Shown here: piece after piece, positions 11,140 to 21,370 of the stretch
Layout of the letters: every line of letters starts with the position of its first letter
Position numbering within the stretch: position 1 is the stretch's first letter
Source of the DNA: Bactericera cockerelli
Taxonomy: Eukaryota > Arthropoda > Insecta > Hemiptera > Triozidae
Direction of reading: 5' to 3'
Assembly (NCBI GenBank): GCA_024516035.1
Contig: CM044957.1
Coordinates: forward strand, 23,329,570 to 23,393,569
Length of the DNA stretch: 64,000 nt
The notes under the pieces: model-generated
What the model was told of the DNA's origin: nothing
Seen by the model: the letters and a program-made list of their open reading frames with translations, nothing else
The model's database searches: none
Translations under genes and position numbers: made by a program

Positions 11140-12224
11140 CAGGGTGTCCATAAAGTCCCACCCCAACCTCCGTATCTCAAGAGCATATAGTAAAACCCAA
11201 AAACCCGTATTCTTTAATTTTTGAGGGATTAAATTTCTGACAAAAAATTGCCTACACTGCCCAAATCAGGCCGGGCATGGACCAACATTAAATTCTCAAA
11301 TTAATGGAATGATATGTCCTGGGGCATATTGTTTTAAAATAATCGTTGAGAGGAGTTCATTGCAACAAATTTCAGTGAGCTACAACATACCGTTCTCGAG
11401 AGACGGGGTTGGCCGTCCTGGCTAATATCCCTGTTTTTTTAAGATGAGTGTTTCACAGCCTTTTTTATTTCGTAGCCATGAAACAGAAGCTACTGTAGAC
11501 GCTTGTGGTCTGTGTTGTAGCCTGCCCATCCCGTAGTATGCCTCTCCTCTGATGGACGAGAAGTGACACAATACTTCCCATTATTTTAGGTGCTGGGTCA
11601 ACACGAGCGCATCGGAAGGTATCCCTTACAAACATTTGTAAACAAATTAAGAATACAAATTTTTGTCGGCACGGGGGAACCCGGGACCTTCCGCATGTCA
11701 AGCGAGTGCTTAACAACTGAGCTAATCGTGCGCTCTGACCTATAACTCGTTAATCGTAAGTTTCAGAAGGATAAATTTTATTGATACTCCTTCTATTGAG
11801 ATCTTTTGAACTAGGTATAACTCGACCTATTCTGTTGATGTAACGTATTTGATATGTTTTTCTGTTAAAACTTTTGCCGGCTGGCTGACGAAACCGACCA
11901 GAAACAAAATTGACAGGGATATTACTAGATTAGCCAGGACGGCCGACCCTGTATCTCGAGAACGGTATGTAGCTCACTGAAATTTGTTGCAATGAACTTC
12001 TCTCGACGAGGTCTTTAAAACACAATGCCACAGGACATATCATTCCATTTAAGAATTTAAAGTTGGTTCGTCCCAGCCTGATTTGGGCAGTGTAGGTGAT
12101 TTTTTTTGCAGAAACTTAATTTTTTTGCTGAAAAAAAAAATCAGGGTTTACGGGTTTTTGCATTAGCTATATTTTCAGTCGTTATTGAGATAGGGGGGTG
12201 GGGTGGGACATTATGGACAACCTG
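11140..12224. mobile_element. TA-inserted inverted-repeat element B (1,085 bp) with a nested SINE
   Basis: The ends CAGGGTGTCCATAAAGTCCC (11140) and its complement (ending 12224 at CCTG) are each bounded by TA. The arms extend inward over about 300 bp: the block with 'TTTCAGTGAGCTACA' and 'GGCCGTCCTGGCTAATATCC' near 11.37-11.44 kb recurs inverted near 11.92-12.00 kb. Between the arms lies an inverted tRNA-derived SINE (11452-11745). There is no transposase frame. TA duplication and CAGGG ends suggest a Tc1/mariner-superfamily MITE. A one-arm copy is at 46.99-47.29 kb. Confidence 0.75.
11452..11745 (-). repeat. tRNA-derived SINE family C, copy 1
   Basis: On the minus strand a tRNA-like head (TTAGCTCAGTTG-type A box; B box lost around the GTTCCCGGGTTCCC-like segment) is followed by a body containing 'GTGTCACTTCTCGTCCATCA' and an end with 'GTTTCATGGCTACGAAATAA'. 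Copies 2 and 3 share the whole length. This copy lies inside element B. Confidence 0.75.
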
Positions 12225-12235
12225 TATACAAAATT

Positions 12236-12522
12236 TGAGTGTTTCACAGCCGTTTTTATTTCGTAGCCATGAAACAGGAGCTACTGTAGACGCTTGTGGT
12301 CGGTGTTGTAGCTTGCCCATCCCGTAGTATATTGCATCCCCTGTGATGGACGAGAAGTGACACAATACTTCCCAATTAGGTGCTGGGTAAACACGAGCGC
12401 ACCGGAAGGTATCCCTTACAAACAATTGTAACCAAATTAAGAATACAAATTTTTGTCGGCACGGGGGATCGAACCCGGGACCTTCCGCATGACAAGCGAG
12501 TGCTAAACCACTGAGCTAATGC
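12236..12522 (-). repeat. tRNA-derived SINE family C, copy 2
   Basis: Inverted copy with an intact head on the minus strand: A-box-like TTAGCTCAGTGGTTTAGCAC and B-box-like GGTTCGATCCC. It starts just 11 bases after the end of element B and carries the same tail as the other two copies. Confidence 0.8.
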
Positions 12523-13082
12523 TTCTTATATTAAAGAAAACCCAAAATTTTGGACAGAACAGTGCAAAAATAACTTGCCGATTTTTAAACAATGTTCTAT
12601 TTAAGTACTATTTTCGCCCATTATTGCTATATCATCAGCATATTCCTATAGCTGAATATTTGATATATCTAATGCTTTTGATAGTTTTGATTCTTGATTA
12701 AAGGCATATTGAAGGGCAAGGTGGAAAACAATCGGTGATAATTCATCTACTTAATTGTTTAACGCCACTATTGGTTTAAAACTTATCTGATAATCCGGCT
12801 TTTGAGAGATCTTGATTGGTTGTATTTGAAGCTTGAATATTAAACTCAACAAATAGAATATGTGTTTCTTTATTGTATCCACATCTCTTTTCTAATATCC
12901 GTCTAAGGCAGAATATTTGATCTGATGTTTTGATAGGGTACCTATAGAATGTGAAGAAAATCACGACGTAGTAGTGTGTTCTTAATTGGCAGTGTATTTT
13001 TGTTGTTGTTGTTGTTGTGTTTTAAGGTACCAATACGGGTTGAGACAACTCTTTGGGTAATTAGAAAAGTCATATTGAGATC
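12523..13082. other. Intergenic sequence, nothing named
   Basis: AT-rich, no credible exon. The segment around 12945-13015 resembles about 3805-3865 and 51.55-51.61 kb ('AATTGGCAGTGTATTTTTGT'), so it holds part of an unclassified dispersed repeat. Confidence 0.45.
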
Positions 13083-13378
13083 ACAATTAGCTCAGTGGTA
13101 AGATACTCGCTCGCCATGCGGAAAGTCCCAGGTGTTCGAACCCCGACCCGACAAAAAATTTCTATTCAAAATTTGGTTACAGTTGCTTGTAAGATATATA
13201 TTTTCTTCCGGTGCGCTCATGTTGACTCAGCACCTAAATGTAAAGTATTGTGTCACTTCTTGCCCATCAGTGGGGAGGCATACTACGGGATGGACAAGCT
13301 AAAACACAGACCACAAGCGTCTACAGTAGCTCCTGTTTCATGGCTACGAAATAAAAACGGCTGTGAAACACTGATCTT
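13083..13378 (+). repeat. tRNA-derived SINE family C, copy 3
   Basis: Direct-orientation copy: head TTAGCTCAGTGGTAAGATAC, B-box-like GTTCGAACCCC, then the body shared with copies 1 and 2, ending at 'CTGTGAAACACTGATCTT'. Three copies within 2 kb, two of them inverted, make this a local SINE cluster. Confidence 0.8.
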
Positions 13379-14088
13379 AAAAAAAACCTACAAGATTTGA
13401 TTAGATGATTAAATGATTCAAGGTCAAACTGATAAGATATAATGAACTCATCTCCTCTCTTGCTTCCTCTTCTACAGTTTGCAACACCGGGGACAAATTT
13501 AAATTAGATGAACTGTCAAATACTCGGGTCATTTGGAGCAGATTCAATTTTTTCTCGTGATTCCTGAATACAGGGTCTGTGAAAAACGAGACCGAGACAC
13601 CGACCTCAGTGGCTTGATTGTTAATTAAATAATACTTGACAAATATGTATTTAGATGGAGAGCTTGAGTAAATGTCACATCAATATTCTAATTAAAACAA
13701 CTAAGTATAATAATCACCTCAGAGGACGGGGGATATTGGTAGAAATAAAATATTGTTCATCCTTGCTCTCTTACCGAATAAAACGTCAAATTACGATATT
13801 TTTAAAAGGTATATCCCTTTCATCACTGTAAACAAACTTTGAATAGGTATACCATTTTGTCGGCTCTGTGATTCGAACACGGACCATTCCCCAAGGCAAG
13901 CAAGTTTAACTCGATCAACATATTTTGTCACAATTTATCTAATATCTGTATGTAGGTATGTAAGGCGATAAAAGTTTGTAGTTTTTGCTGGTATGTAGGT
14001 ATGTTCCATTAGGGTGGCTCTTAGCTGTACAGTGTACAGGGTCTAGATGCAAATATTTTAAGGGTAGGCTCAGTTCTTATAACTTGTT
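13379..14088. other. Intergenic sequence, nothing recognised
   Basis: No exon, RNA gene or classified repeat recognised. A B-box-like 'GATTCGAACACGGACC' near 13870 hints at another decayed tRNA-like piece. Confidence 0.4.
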
Positions 14089-14527
14089 AAAATAAAAAAT
14101 CTGGTGTAAACATCACACGACTTTCCTTATCCCCCAAAAAGAAGTCGAATTCCGCCACTGGTGACTCAACGGTAAAAATCAGTTCCAAATTCGTAATCAG
14201 CACCTCAAAATCATTGGATTTCATACGTTGCAACCCCCATCTAGGGTGAATAATAAAAAGTTAGTCCAAGCGGGTCCCCTCAAAATACCGGTAAATTGGG
14301 GCCGGGTTCCAAAAAGTTCAAGATATCAAAAAATGATCAGAGTAAGCCCCTATTACTTTTTTAATACGAAAAAATGTTGTTCTCTAACTTTTTTTGTATC
14401 TTTAACCAATTCAAAGAAGCGGCGGTTGCGGCCAATATTTGCGGCTCTGCAGACGCATCTTGCGGCCGATTTCAACCAAAAGTTTCGTGGTTCGTCTGGT
14501 GTATGAATCTAATTTGCATACCAAATT

Positions 14528-14604
<77 letters not shown>

Positions 14605-15058
14605 TGGGGTTTAACGTCGCTTTCAACTGCCATGGTCATATCACGACGGGGGTTTTACCCTCCATTCGCAGGAAACTCACAAACCTGCTACTCACATTGA
14701 CCTCACCCAGCCTGAGTGGGGCCGGGAAAAGCCAGCGTCACGAGAATTAGAATTTGAATGGTCACCCATCCAAGTCTTAACCTCGCTGGATGTCGCTTAA
14801 CTTCGGTGTTCTGAAGGGAACCGGTGTATTCAACATGCCATCGACGCTGGCTATACCAAATTTCAAGTCTCTAGCTCTTACCGTTTTTGAGATATCCTGT
14901 TTACACACACACACACACAGACAGACGCACGGACCAATGGCTGAAAACAACTTTTTTGGTATCCTGAGGCTATGATTCGTCCAGAAATGTGAAAAACTGG
15001 GTAGGTCAAATTTTCGACGAATACAATACTTTCCTTATTATAGGATAAGGAAAGTAAA
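14089..15058 (+). repeat. Repeat family A, longest copy, interrupted by a 5S SINE
   Basis: It begins 'TCTGGTGTAAACATCACACG' and proceeds through 'CGAATTCCGCCACTGGTGAC', a pyrimidine-rich middle, a GCGGC-rich block, a CA/CAGA microsatellite and 'GGACCAATGGCTGAAAAC'. It ends in a palindrome in which CTTTCCTTAT faces ATAAGGAAAG (about 15029-15054). Other copies: 7.26/9.45 kb, 15.44 kb (inverted, partial), 16.56 kb (partial), 35.99-36.63 kb (inverted) and 39.19-39.85 kb. No protein was seen. The terminal hairpin recalls rolling-circle elements, but TC/CTRR ends are not evident, so the class is open. Confidence 0.7.
14530..14852 (-). repeat. 5S-rRNA-derived SINE, copy 1
   Basis: On the minus strand it begins with a 5S-rRNA-like head: GTTGAATACACCGGTTCCCT, then GAACACCGAAGTTAAGCGAC, then GACTTGGATGGGTGACC. 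These are the hallmark blocks of animal 5S rRNA, including the internal control region. A body of about 150 bp follows ('GACGCTGGCTTTTCCCGGCC' … 'CAGTTGAAAGCGACG'), and then a poly(A) tail seen as the T run at 14530-14602. It is flanked by a perfect 12-bp duplication ATACCAAATTTC (14518-14529 and 14853-14864), so this is a real retroposition into repeat family A. Confidence 0.9.
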
Positions 15059-15334
15059 AATACCTTATTATGTATAGTTTTATTAAATTGAAAGCTCAGT
15101 CGTATTAAGTAGTTAAAATTCATATTATTATGTACCTAGTTTAAAATGGAACGCAAGAAACACAAAACCTCAACAAACACTCCTGAATCATGACGGAAAA
15201 TTCAAATTTGACTGAATTTTAACCGAGGTGGATCGTGAATTGTGGAATAAATACACATTAGGAAATTGATCATATATCCAATTTTGACTGTATTTACTAA
15301 TGCTTATGACTTTGTCTTTTGATTTCAGGGAGCT

Positions 15335-15406
15335 ATGGGGACCCTAGTGGAACCCTGTAGATGCTTTTCCAAATATCTCATCTGTATATTTAACTTCCTA
15401 TTATTT
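15335..15406 (+). CDS. Tetraspanin, first coding exon (start and first half of TM1)
   Basis: First coding exon of a four-pass tetraspanin, a plasma- or endosomal-membrane protein that organises protein microdomains. The acceptor TTTCAG ends at 15328, the ATG is at 15335, and the donor GTAAGT is at 15407. The 24 codons read MGTLVEPCRCFSKYLICIFN followed by FLLF. The juxtamembrane Cys pair (usual palmitoylation sites), the 'KYL-x-x-x-FN' motif and the splitting of TM1 by an intron are typical of the family. It ends in phase 0 and continues at 17132. Downstream exons supply TM2, the CCG loop and TM4. The specific tetraspanin is not identified. Confidence 0.8.
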
Positions 15407-17131
15407 GTAAGTATCTGGGTGGGTTTGGTGCCGCTTGGACTAACTTTTTTTATTATTCATCCTAGATGGGGTTGTGACATATGAAATCCAATAATTTTGA
15501 GTTACTGATTACGAACTTGATATTTATTTTTCGTTTACTGTTACCGTTCAGTCACCAGTGGCGGAATTTGATTTACATTCGAGGCATAAGGAAAGTTGTG
15601 TGGTATCATACCAGTTTATTTACAATTGTGATCCATAATCGTGCCATAGAACAAAATTACTCACAACATCAAGGAAGGGAAAAAGAGAAAAATCAAATTT
15701 TCGAGACTTGTTGACCTCTTGATTGATATCTCGTTGCATTTTCAAAAAATTGAGATGTAACCATTTGTGTTTGAAAGAATTTGACGGATTTGAATTTTTG
15801 AAAAATGCTGTCAAACGTGTAAGTACCATTAAATCAAGGGGGAAACATTTTTACCGTGTTTCGTTTTTGTATCACTTCCAGGGATGGCCGCATTGGTCAA
15901 CTTTGGAATCTTAAATGGAACTACCATGTTTGTGATACATTAGTGGAAAGAATTTGATATAAAAGTATTTTAAGACAAATTGGAGTTTTTTGTGTTTTGC
16001 CATATGAAATAATGAAATTTTCGTTCAATTTTTATATCAGGGGAGATGATTTCAAGGGGTCAATTTTTTTATTATTGTAATAACTATCCATTTTCGAGTA
16101 TAATTTTTGCTCATTTTCAATCTTAATATCTTTATTAAGTCTTCTTTTTTCAATCTTAATATCTTTAAAAACAGGGCCGGAGACAGCTTTTACCCTTTTT
16201 CAGATTAAATTGAACTAACTCCGGCCCTGTTCTTATTATAGACTTAACAACAAAACCCATGGCATTTATTTTGCACAAATTATACTCGTAGACGAATAGT
16301 TTTACATTTTTTAAAAAAGTTGACCCATCGACACCTCCCCCGGTAAAGCTAATGGTAAAAAAAGGGGAAAATTTAATTATTTCAAATGTCGGAGTTAAAA
16401 AAAAAAAAAAATAATAATAATAATGTTTGGCCCTGTTATATGTAGTTTAAAAAAACTCGACTTAAAATACTTTAATTGTCAATTAATTGCCAGAAATGTA
16501 TCACAAACAGGGTGATATGGTTTAAGATTTTCAATCCTTGGTAGGTAGTAATAAAAATAGACTCGTATGACATCACACGACTTTCCCTATCACTAAAAAA
16601 TAAGTCAAATTCCTCCAATGGTGACTCAACGATAGGCATCTCAAAATCATTAGATTTTATATGTCACAACCCCCATCTGGTGTGAATAGTAAAAAATGTT
16701 AGTCCAAGGGGGCCGGTAAATAGGGGCCGGGTTCCAAAATGTTCAAGATGTCAAAAAAATTATCAGAATAGACCCTTATTAATTTTTTTATTTCAAGAAA
16801 AACTTGTTCATAAAAAATCATATCTTTATCATTTAGCCAGAACCGCTAAACGCGGCATTATGACCTCTGTACCCAATAGGGAGGGGTAGAAGGGGGCTAG
16901 GAGGCTGGAGAAGAAAGAAAAACTCGGAGCGCATCTTTTGACTATAATATGTTGAGCCTCGGATAAACGAGGACGAGTCATATCAAATTCAAGCTTAAAT
17001 ATATTGGTACTGGTTTTTACATCTACTAGTACTGATAAAAGAGTTATAAAAGCAAGTTTTGAGTCATTGTAGTGAACAAAAATATGATATCTCATAGGTA
17101 TTTAATTTGTCGTACTATTATATTCTTACAG
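15407..17131. other. Tetraspanin intron 1, filled with dispersed repeats
   Basis: Contains an inverted partial family A copy (about 15440-15620), a repeat shared with 6.18-6.31 kb (16270-16395), and a partial direct family A copy (16560-16795). No other exon was recognised. Confidence 0.55.
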
Positions 17132-17237
17132 GTAGCGGGATCCATATCATTTGGCATAGGACTCTGGGTGCACTATGACAAAACAGTCCTTCTCTAAGTT
17201 CCTCACAATGGTTGATCGCTCAGTCCAATTTCCAGGG
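17132..17237 (+). CDS. Tetraspanin, exon 2 (rest of TM1 and small loop)
   Basis: The acceptor ends AG at 17131 and the donor is a GTAAGT at 17238. It reads VAGSISFGIGLWVHYDKT and then, after a one-base shift near 17185, SFSKFLTMVDRSVQFPG. The 'G-x-x-x-x-x-G-x-x-W' pattern is the end of TM1 followed by the start of the small extracellular loop. The exon is 106 bases, one more than a multiple of three. Removing one base in the 'ACAGTCC' area restores the frame, so an extra base in the assembly is the simplest reading. Confidence 0.8.
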
Positions 17238-18954
17238 GTAAGTTTCTTAAATGAAATAGTAACAACTGCTGTATTTAGGGAGACACCCACACGCATTTCA
17301 CAGGTATCAATGAATCTACGCACGTACCTACATACCTACAAGGTCCGCCAAAAAAAAAGAAGCCACAATATTCAGATTCGCCACAAAAAATTGACCTCAT
17401 TCAAATATTTACATCAATATTTCTTTTTTCTCGTTTTTTATTTATTTAAATTGATTGCACCATTATTTCAGAAATCAATTTCAACAGACACCTTTAAATA
17501 TCTTTTATTACTATTTTGATATTTTCTCATTCAGCATGACAAAACCTTTAATTTGATACGTCACATGTACAAGATTGAGTTGAAAAAAATTGAACTTGAA
17601 AAAATTTTGAGAAAAAAAAAATAGTTCAGTGAAGTCTATGGAAAATCTGAATATGCAATAAAATTCAGGTCGATTAATTTAAGATTTTAAAGTTGACCTA
17701 GAAATAACTTTAAAGGATAACCTTGAGAGATCTGCAAAGGTCATCATAACATGTCCCCTTTTGAGCTATGAAAATGATCTCGGAATAAATTTTTTGTATT
17801 TCCAAAGCCTAGTAATCGCGCTGGTGCGCTCTTGTATTTATCAGACCAAGCCCTCAAAGCTGACTTCCAAAGGCGAAAATAAATCAAATTTCAATAAAAG
17901 ACTTAAACTACCTGTTTAGACTTAAACTAGCAGTCCAACTGCAATCCATCCAAACGTTTCTGACCTAAATATTAGCAAGGAACATTGCGACTTAACAAAG
18001 TTTTTCATAATCTTTGCAGACAGAAAAGTCGCTGTAAGCTAAATAAGGGGGAAAATCTTTCTTTTTTCAAGTTACAACATTCCTACCCTAATATGAGTTC
18101 AAACTTGCATTCATTATATTTTCCCCTAAAGTTTGAAGAGTGCAGAATATAGTATCTGTGCATGCGTGGGTGCCTGCGTGGAGAAGTGGGAAGTGGCGTT
18201 GAACTTGTATGGACACGTGGCAAGAGTTGTGCAATTCACTTCTATTATTAATACCGCGTGAGCGTCTACAGGGTGCCGCCTGCCAGTGTTGAGATGGCCA
18301 CTGGTGCATAAAAAAAAAACACAAAATGCTTTATAGATCATACAAGAGAGATTTTATTTGTTTCGAAATAACACCAAGCACAGAGCTCATACTTTTTTAT
18401 CCTGTATAATAACATTGGCAATAAAATCTTTCAAATGTTCTTGTAAATGATAAAAGAGAAAACTCTGATTGACACATGTTTTGACAAACCTTGATATTCT
18501 ATAGGCAATTATATTATGTACTTGAAAGATGTAGGATTTTCCAGCCCACCGAAAAACAAGAATCAAATGTAGGTATTGTGCGTCCTTAGTTACATAGGTA
18601 ATGTTACCTCAGTCACGTGTATTCCACTGCCAACTTTGAAAAACCAAAGTTGAAAAACTTTGAAAAATTATTCTGTCACATAGCCACAGGTAGGTAGAGA
18701 CTTTGAACTGACAAAAAGACTGACTAGTGCTGGGCAGTATTCATTAGTAATCGTAGCTTGACCATGACCAACCCTGTAACTGTGGGGGTGTTCTACTTGC
18801 TTTACAATTTGTGTGGAGCGTTCCACTTTGCATTGTTAATAGTTAATAGACAACAGCGTCTTAACAACAACAACGAATTTGTGAAGTTGTTATTATTGGT
18901 GTCGAAATGAAGAAGGGGCGCATATCATATAAATTATATAACTAAACCAGCGGG

Positions 18955-19080
18955 CTGCTCCCGCTTCACCAATCCATCACACGCACACCACACAACACGT
19001 CTGGAGAGAGTTCAAGCAAAATTTGTACGTTTTTTTTTGGGATGTCTTAGGGAATAGCATTGATTTCTTGTACTCTTGAT
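18955..19080 (+). mobile_element. Possible LINE reverse-transcriptase C-terminal fragment
   Basis: A short + strand frame reads LERVQAKFVRFFLGC. 'L-E-R-V-Q-x-K-F-x-R-F' is a recurrent motif downstream of the reverse transcriptase in Jockey/CR1-type LINEs. Only about 40 codons can be read before frame breaks, so this is a fragment. Confidence 0.4.
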
Positions 19081-20514
19081 TTGGGTAAAACCCAAAAACT
19101 CTACAAGCTATTTGACCTGGAAATCAATGTTTTCCCTGAAAACATGTTGTTAAACGCAATGCGTAACTTGAGAGAACGTCTGAGCTCTCAGTGCATACAC
19201 TCTGCGTTCAGGCGAATGCATATATGTACAATTGTACATAAAAGGTCAAATAACAAGTAGTATAATATTAGATGAGACAAATCCGAAGACAAATTTGCTT
19301 GAACATTTCAGTACAAAACAAAATATATACGAACTAGGTTTAGCGTAAGTAAAGCACGCTCGTTTTGTTTTTCTTGGCGTTGCAAAAACTAGAGTTTTGC
19401 TTGATTGAAAAATAAATGTTGCTCTCACCACAAGACTACAACTTGGGAATTTCAGCCCAAGTTCTAAACCGGTTGGAGCAGAATTCTTGGGGACTGGCTA
19501 TTTCTGTACTTCGAAGAATTTAATTTTAACATTATTGAACTTGAAAGTAAAATATTATATTAGGAATCTTTTAATAAATATTTTGTTCTCACTCTCTCTC
19601 TCTCTATCTGTAAAACTTTTGGGATGTACTCATTAATTTCAATATAGTCAGCAGTTCAGTGCTTTCGAAAGTTGATTATTGTTAATCTAGGGTAGATAAT
19701 TATTTCCGATTATCATTTCTACAGACATGGAGAGTATTTAGATTTCATTCATGCTGACAGTGTGCAATAGTTGATGATCATTGAATTCATGTATTGTGAA
19801 AAACATTGAAGACACATAGCACACTTCATTACCAATTACTTATGAGATTATTACTTACGATGAATTTCTAATACATATTAGAAATCGGAAGTGTTCGTTT
19901 TTGTTAAAAAAAAATAATAATATTTTTTTGCTCCAATTTCAATTTTGTTTGACCTGATTCTGATTGACCTATGAAAAACTTTTAACATCATTAAAAAAAA
20001 ACATATAAATCAACAAAATTGATTCTCACTATTTCTTCCGATAAATTTGTAATATTACAAATCGAAAGTATTGTGTTTTTGTGGATTAAAAAAAAATTCT
20101 GGATTTTTCATAACCTCCTGAGCAACTTTGGTTTTGTGTCGGTCTGTTGGTCTGTCTGTTTAAAAATATCCCTTTTATAACGTGCAAATCTCGTAAACTA
20201 CTGAACAGATTTCGATGAAATTTTGTACACATATAGAAGACGTATTGTAGATGGTCCATTTATAAAGTCATTAACTGCGCACTAGCCCTTCTGAGTGAAA
20301 GAGACCATGCGCCTGACAAATAACTTTTTACTTATACGCTTATATCTCGTAAACGGTACACCTGATTTTATTAAATTTTGTATGTATATGCGTATTAGCG
20401 TTTTCCAAATGCCATTTATAATATTTTTTTAAATTAATTTTGATTTTAGCTCTGATATTTAAGCAAAATCCAAAAAATAATGCAGATGTATTTTGATGTA
20501 CTACTCTTTCTATT

Positions 20515-20521
20515 TTTCTCC

Positions 20522-20581
<60 letters not shown>

Positions 20582-20582
20582 C
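20515..20582 (+). repeat. (TC)n microsatellite
   Basis: About 65 bases of near-perfect CT dinucleotide, ending in a C/T-rich run just upstream of a tetraspanin exon. Confidence 0.9.
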
Positions 20583-20729
20583 CCTCCCCCCCTCTCGTAC
20601 ACCTTATCAGTCTCGAGAATCATCGGAATACTTCGGTGACTAGGCAAAGATCAAGAAATCACCTAGTCCAAAAGTTAAATTTTTCAACTCATTGACTCGC
20701 TCCACAACGATTTCTGTTCTCTGTTTCAG

Positions 20730-20866
20730 CTGTCTGGGTTCACACACCCAGATGCCCCTCACGGACGCATCTCTTCTCCTGATGGTGGCGGGGGGCATGC
20801 TCTGTGTTGTCAGCTTCCTGGGCTACTGTGGCGCCTGCTGCAGCTCACCTTGCCATGATGACACTC
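20730..20866 (+). CDS. Tetraspanin, exon 3 (TM2)
   Basis: The acceptor TTTCAG ends at 20729 and the donor GTGAGT is at 20867. The central frame reads MPLTDASLLLMVAGGMLCVV then SFLGYCGACCSS, the TM2 signature of tetraspanins ('hydrophobic helix, then GxxGCCGA…C'). The exon needs two one-base corrections: one extra C in 'CACACCCAG' (so the start joins as LSGFTH then QMPL) and one extra C in 'TTGCCATG' (so the end reads C-M-M-T-L before the donor). Length 137 minus 2 is 135, which agrees with phase 0 on both sides. The extra bases are C in short C runs, as in MED14. Confidence 0.8.
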
Positions 20867-21055
20867 GTGAGTAATCCTCTCCAGCCTGGGTGAATCATGG
20901 GATTTACAAGGGTTTCTAATTTTACTGATCATCTCTACCAATTCCTCACATTGCTGGACGTAGCTTCAATTTATTTTTATTTCGGTGTTCATATACATAT
21001 ACCTATGTATATTATTTTTAGGTATCCTTAACTCTCTCCATTGCGGAAAATTGTG

Positions 21056-21230
21056 GTCTTAGTCACCGGGGGCAAGAGGGTAGCGCTCTAGGCTTCCACG
21101 CACGGTGACCTGGGTTCGATCCCTAGCAGGCAGGATTTTTTTCTGTCCCATACTTGGGTGTCCGGGGTTTTTATCATACCTTGTGAGAAAAAATGAGAAG
21201 CTGCTTTAATGTTAGCAGTGTCGAAATTTA
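21056..21230 (+). repeat. tRNA-derived SINE, decayed copy with body
   Basis: Head with GTAGCGCTCTAGGC and B box GGTTCGATCCC, then the body 'TACTTGGGTGTCCGGGGT' and 'GAGAAAAAATGAGAAGCTGC', which matches the SINE at 63.75-63.92 kb. Confidence 0.7.
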
Positions 21231-21240
21231 GGGTATAAAT

Positions 21241-21370
21241 AAGATACAGTACGGCGGACTTGAAACCTGGAGGTCGGTGGTTCAAGTCCCGAATTCAGCG
21301 AATATTTAGTAAAGCGAGTTTGAGTAGTTGTGATATGACGAAAGTGGTTAACACAAATATGATAATTAAA
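21241..21370 (+). repeat. tRNA-derived SINE family D
   Basis: tRNA-like head 'GGACTTGAAACCTGGAGGTC' with B box GTTCAAGTCCC, then 'TCAGCGAATATTTAGTAAAG'. The same sequence, interrupted by hAT copy 2, is found at about 32.16-32.20 and 35.18-35.26 kb. Confidence 0.6.

Larger units (their letters stand above)
17238..20729. other. Tetraspanin intron 2
   Basis: About 3.5 kb, AT-rich. It contains a probable LINE fragment (18955-19080), insect-type dispersed repeats with 'ATCTCGTAAAC' motifs (about 20130-20400) and a (TC)n microsatellite at 20515-20582. No further exon was recognised. Confidence 0.55.

Noticed and set aside
13083..13160. Functional tRNA gene (also considered at 5487, 12500, 56090, 61650 and 63750)
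   Set aside because: A and B boxes are present but the 3' half does not close an acceptor stem, and the same modules recur with a shared non-tRNA body, which marks SINEs.
14374..14700. 108-codon open frame with a poly-Phe stretch
   Set aside because: The Phe run is the SINE poly(A) tail read on the other strand (T run at 14530-14602).
14700..14852. Functional 5S rRNA gene on the minus strand
   Set aside because: The 5S similarity stops before the gene's 3' part and continues into a SINE body with a poly(A) tail and target duplication.
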